A stretch of 7,014 nucleotides of DNA. Source: Dehalococcoidia bacterium. GTDB lineage: Bacteria; Chloroflexota; Dehalococcoidia; SAR202; UBA11138. This document shows, piece by piece, positions 5,872 through 7,014 of this stretch. Positions within the stretch are counted from its first letter, which is position 1. Every line of letters begins with the position of its first letter. The translations under genes and the position numbers were made by a program. Under the pieces are notes generated by a model, which was not told where the DNA came from, ran no database searches, and saw only the letters and a program-made list of their open reading frames with translations. The stretch spans positions 1-7,014 of the forward strand of contig JAAXHY010000455.1 in NCBI GenBank assembly GCA_012270665.1, read 5' to 3'.

Positions 5872-6906
5872 CTACATGAACTCGGACATCAGGTTGATGT
5901 TCTCGGCTTCGGACTTGAGTTCGCCGCGCTCGACTCGCTTGATGAGGTCTGTGATGCGGTCGCAGGCGGGGGTCGCCACTCCGACCTCGCGTCCGCGACG
6001 GGCGACGTAGCCGTCAAGGTACTCGATCTCGGTCCGGCGGCCCTTCATCACGTCCTGCAGCATGGAGGGACGACCGTCACCTAGCTCCCTCGCTCCCTCG
6101 GCGAGTTGGGACTTCAGGTCCTCCAGCGCGGTGGCGTCCTCGGTCGCATCCACGTACTGCTGCGACGGGATGTCGTTGATGGGCTCCACCGACACGCCCA
6201 GTTCACTGCCCACTCGCACGACCTCGGCCCCTATCTTGATGGTGACGTCCACGACACCCGGCGTGTCGCGCGACCCCGCCGACCCCAGCCCCGTTAGCGC
6301 GCAGATCGGGTTGGCCATCGAATTGGTGGCGAGCTTGGCCCAGCGGTGTCCCCACAGGTTTGGCGTTACCTTCGTAGGGCCGACCGCGCCGAGCATATCG
6401 GCAATAGCGCGCGCCCGGCCGGACTCGATACCGCTCGGCTCTCCGATGGTAAACGCCAGGCGTGACGCGATGCTCGTCCTTATCGGATTAGCCGGTTCGT
6501 ACATGCCCGCTCCCAGCGTTATCACGCAGCCAAGAACCTTGCTCCAGCCCGCGATTGGACCTATGCGCTCGTCATTGATGCCATTCTGCGCGGAGACTAT
6601 CGCGCCGTTCTCGGACAGGTGAGGCAGGATGAAGTGGGTTGCCCATTCCGTGTCGTAGGACTTCATCGCCAGGAAGACCAGGTCGAACGGCTCCACGACA
6701 TTGCAAACCTCTCCGAGGTGGATGGCGTTCGCCTCCACGGTGAAATCGCCCTCCTGCGTGGAGACGGTCAGGCCCTTCTCCCGTATCGCCTCCACGTTAG
6801 CAGGCCACTGGTCTATGAGCGTGACGTCATGCCCCGACCTGGTCAGATACCCGCCGATTATGCCGCCGATGGCCCCGGCGCCGAGAACCGCTACTCTGTC
6901 GAACAT
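5872..6906 (-). CDS. Ketopantoate reductase-family (PanE/ApbA-like) dehydrogenase
   Basis: A 344-residue NAD(P)H-dependent dehydrogenase of the 2-dehydropantoate 2-reductase family. The N-terminal Rossmann fold carries GAGAIGG (9-15), then LVFLAMKSYDT (76-86) with the family Lys82, and SAQNGI (105-110). The C-terminal helical domain has WAKLATNSMANPICALTG (189-206), where Lys191 aligns with the catalytic Lys176 of E. coli PanE, and SMLQDVMKGRRTEIEYLDGY (281-300), including the substrate-binding Glu in TEIEY. True PanE makes pantoate for coenzyme A and is usually about 300 residues; this one is longer and has no pantothenate neighbours. Such paralogues often reduce other 2-oxo acids, so panE is not assigned. 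The start is firm: GGAGGA lies 6 nt upstream, and the ATG directly follows the TGA of the preceding minus-strand gene, implying translational coupling. Confidence 0.88.
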   Translation of the reverse strand: MFDRVAVLGAGAIGGIIGGYLTRSGHDVTLIDQWPANVEAIREKGLTVSTQEGDFTVEANAIHLGEVCNVVEPFDLVFLAMKSYDTEWATHFILPHLSENGAIVSAQNGINDERIGPIAGWSKVLGCVITLGAGMYEPANPIRTSIASRLAFTIGEPSGIESGRARAIADMLGAVGPTKVTPNLWGHRWAKLATNSMANPICALTGLGSAGSRDTPGVVDVTIKIGAEVVRVGSELGVSVEPINDIPSQQYVDATEDATALEDLKSQLAEGARELGDGRPSMLQDVMKGRRTEIEYLDGYVARRGREVGVATPACDRITDLIKRVERGELKSEAENINLMSEFM

Positions 6907-7014
6907 TCAGTTTCCTCCACTTCGGGCAGAGAGCAAAATCTCTTCTGCAGACCGCACGAGTTCGGCGACCTGATTGTGTCCACGCATCAGTAGGGAATAC
7001 GCATTGGAATCGAG
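6907..7014 (-). CDS. 3' end of an unidentified upstream gene (partial)
   Basis: On the minus strand an open frame enters from the right edge and ends in TGA at 6907-6909, directly touching the dehydrogenase ATG (TGAATG). The 35 visible residues end in RGHNQVAELVRSAEEILLSARSGGN after an N-terminal stretch of about ten; they look like an amphipathic C-terminal helix. Codon use fits the neighbours, and the zero-gap junction plus the dehydrogenase ribosome site lying within its last codons support it as real and co-transcribed. Too short to assign a family. Confidence 0.65.
   Translation of the reverse strand, partial: LDSNAYSLLMRGHNQVAELVRSAEEILLSARSGGN
6913..6918 (-). promoter_or_regulatory. 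Shine-Dalgarno of the PanE-like dehydrogenase
   Basis: On the minus strand, GGAGGA sits six bases before the ATG at 6906. It lies within the last codons of the upstream partial gene, so ribosomes ending that gene would be well placed to reinitiate. Confidence 0.7.

Noticed and set aside
6062..6622. Plus-strand open frame of 186 codons opposite the PanE-like gene
   Set aside because: Antisense shadow; Ser/Pro-rich translation without a family match, while the minus strand encodes a complete Rossmann-fold dehydrogenase.
1..7014. CRISPR array, tRNA, rRNA or transposase
   Set aside because: No spaced direct repeats, cloverleaf-like segments, rRNA sequence or transposase motifs were seen.

Overview
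The window looks bacterial, moderately GC-rich and gene-dense. It has Shine-Dalgarno sites, short intergenic gaps and frequent ATA isoleucine codons despite the GC content. Protein types and style resemble environmental Chloroflexota of the SAR202/Dehalococcoidia kind, but this is only an impression and no marker gene is present to confirm it.

Layout: (1) 1-297 holds the C-terminal two thirds of a VapC-type PIN-domain toxin, with an in-frame TGA at the very first bases, so it is truncated, broken, or continues in another frame outside the window. (2) 335-4080 is a co-directional run: a VOC (glyoxalase-fold) protein, a class III aminotransferase of the glutamate-1-semialdehyde aminomutase type, then after a 114-nt gap a PAC2-family protein with an acidic C-terminal tail and a PuuE/allantoinase-like NodB-fold hydrolase. 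(3) 4099-5807 is a complete DarT-DarG toxin-antitoxin pair: a DNA ADP-ribosyltransferase toxin and a macrodomain antitoxin that removes the modification. It starts 18 nt after the hydrolase stop and is visibly more AT-rich in places. (4) On the minus strand, converging on darG, are a ketopantoate-reductase-family dehydrogenase (5872-6906) and, directly abutting its start codon, the last 35 codons of an unidentified upstream gene running off the right edge.

How the genes may work together: the aminotransferase, hydrolase, VOC protein and dehydrogenase are all small-molecule enzymes typical of amino-acid or nitrogen-compound catabolic islands, but no shared substrate can be read from the sequence. 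The darTG pair is functionally separate and looks like an inserted defence or addiction module. Its key residues are present (Arg51 and Glu165 in the toxin, Lys80 in the antitoxin macrodomain), so it is probably functional. Its most notable features are its position at the tail of a metabolic operon, an 8-bp tandem duplication at its upstream junction, the contrast between a weak toxin ribosome site and a strong antitoxin one, and a Panacea-like look to the antitoxin's C-terminal half.
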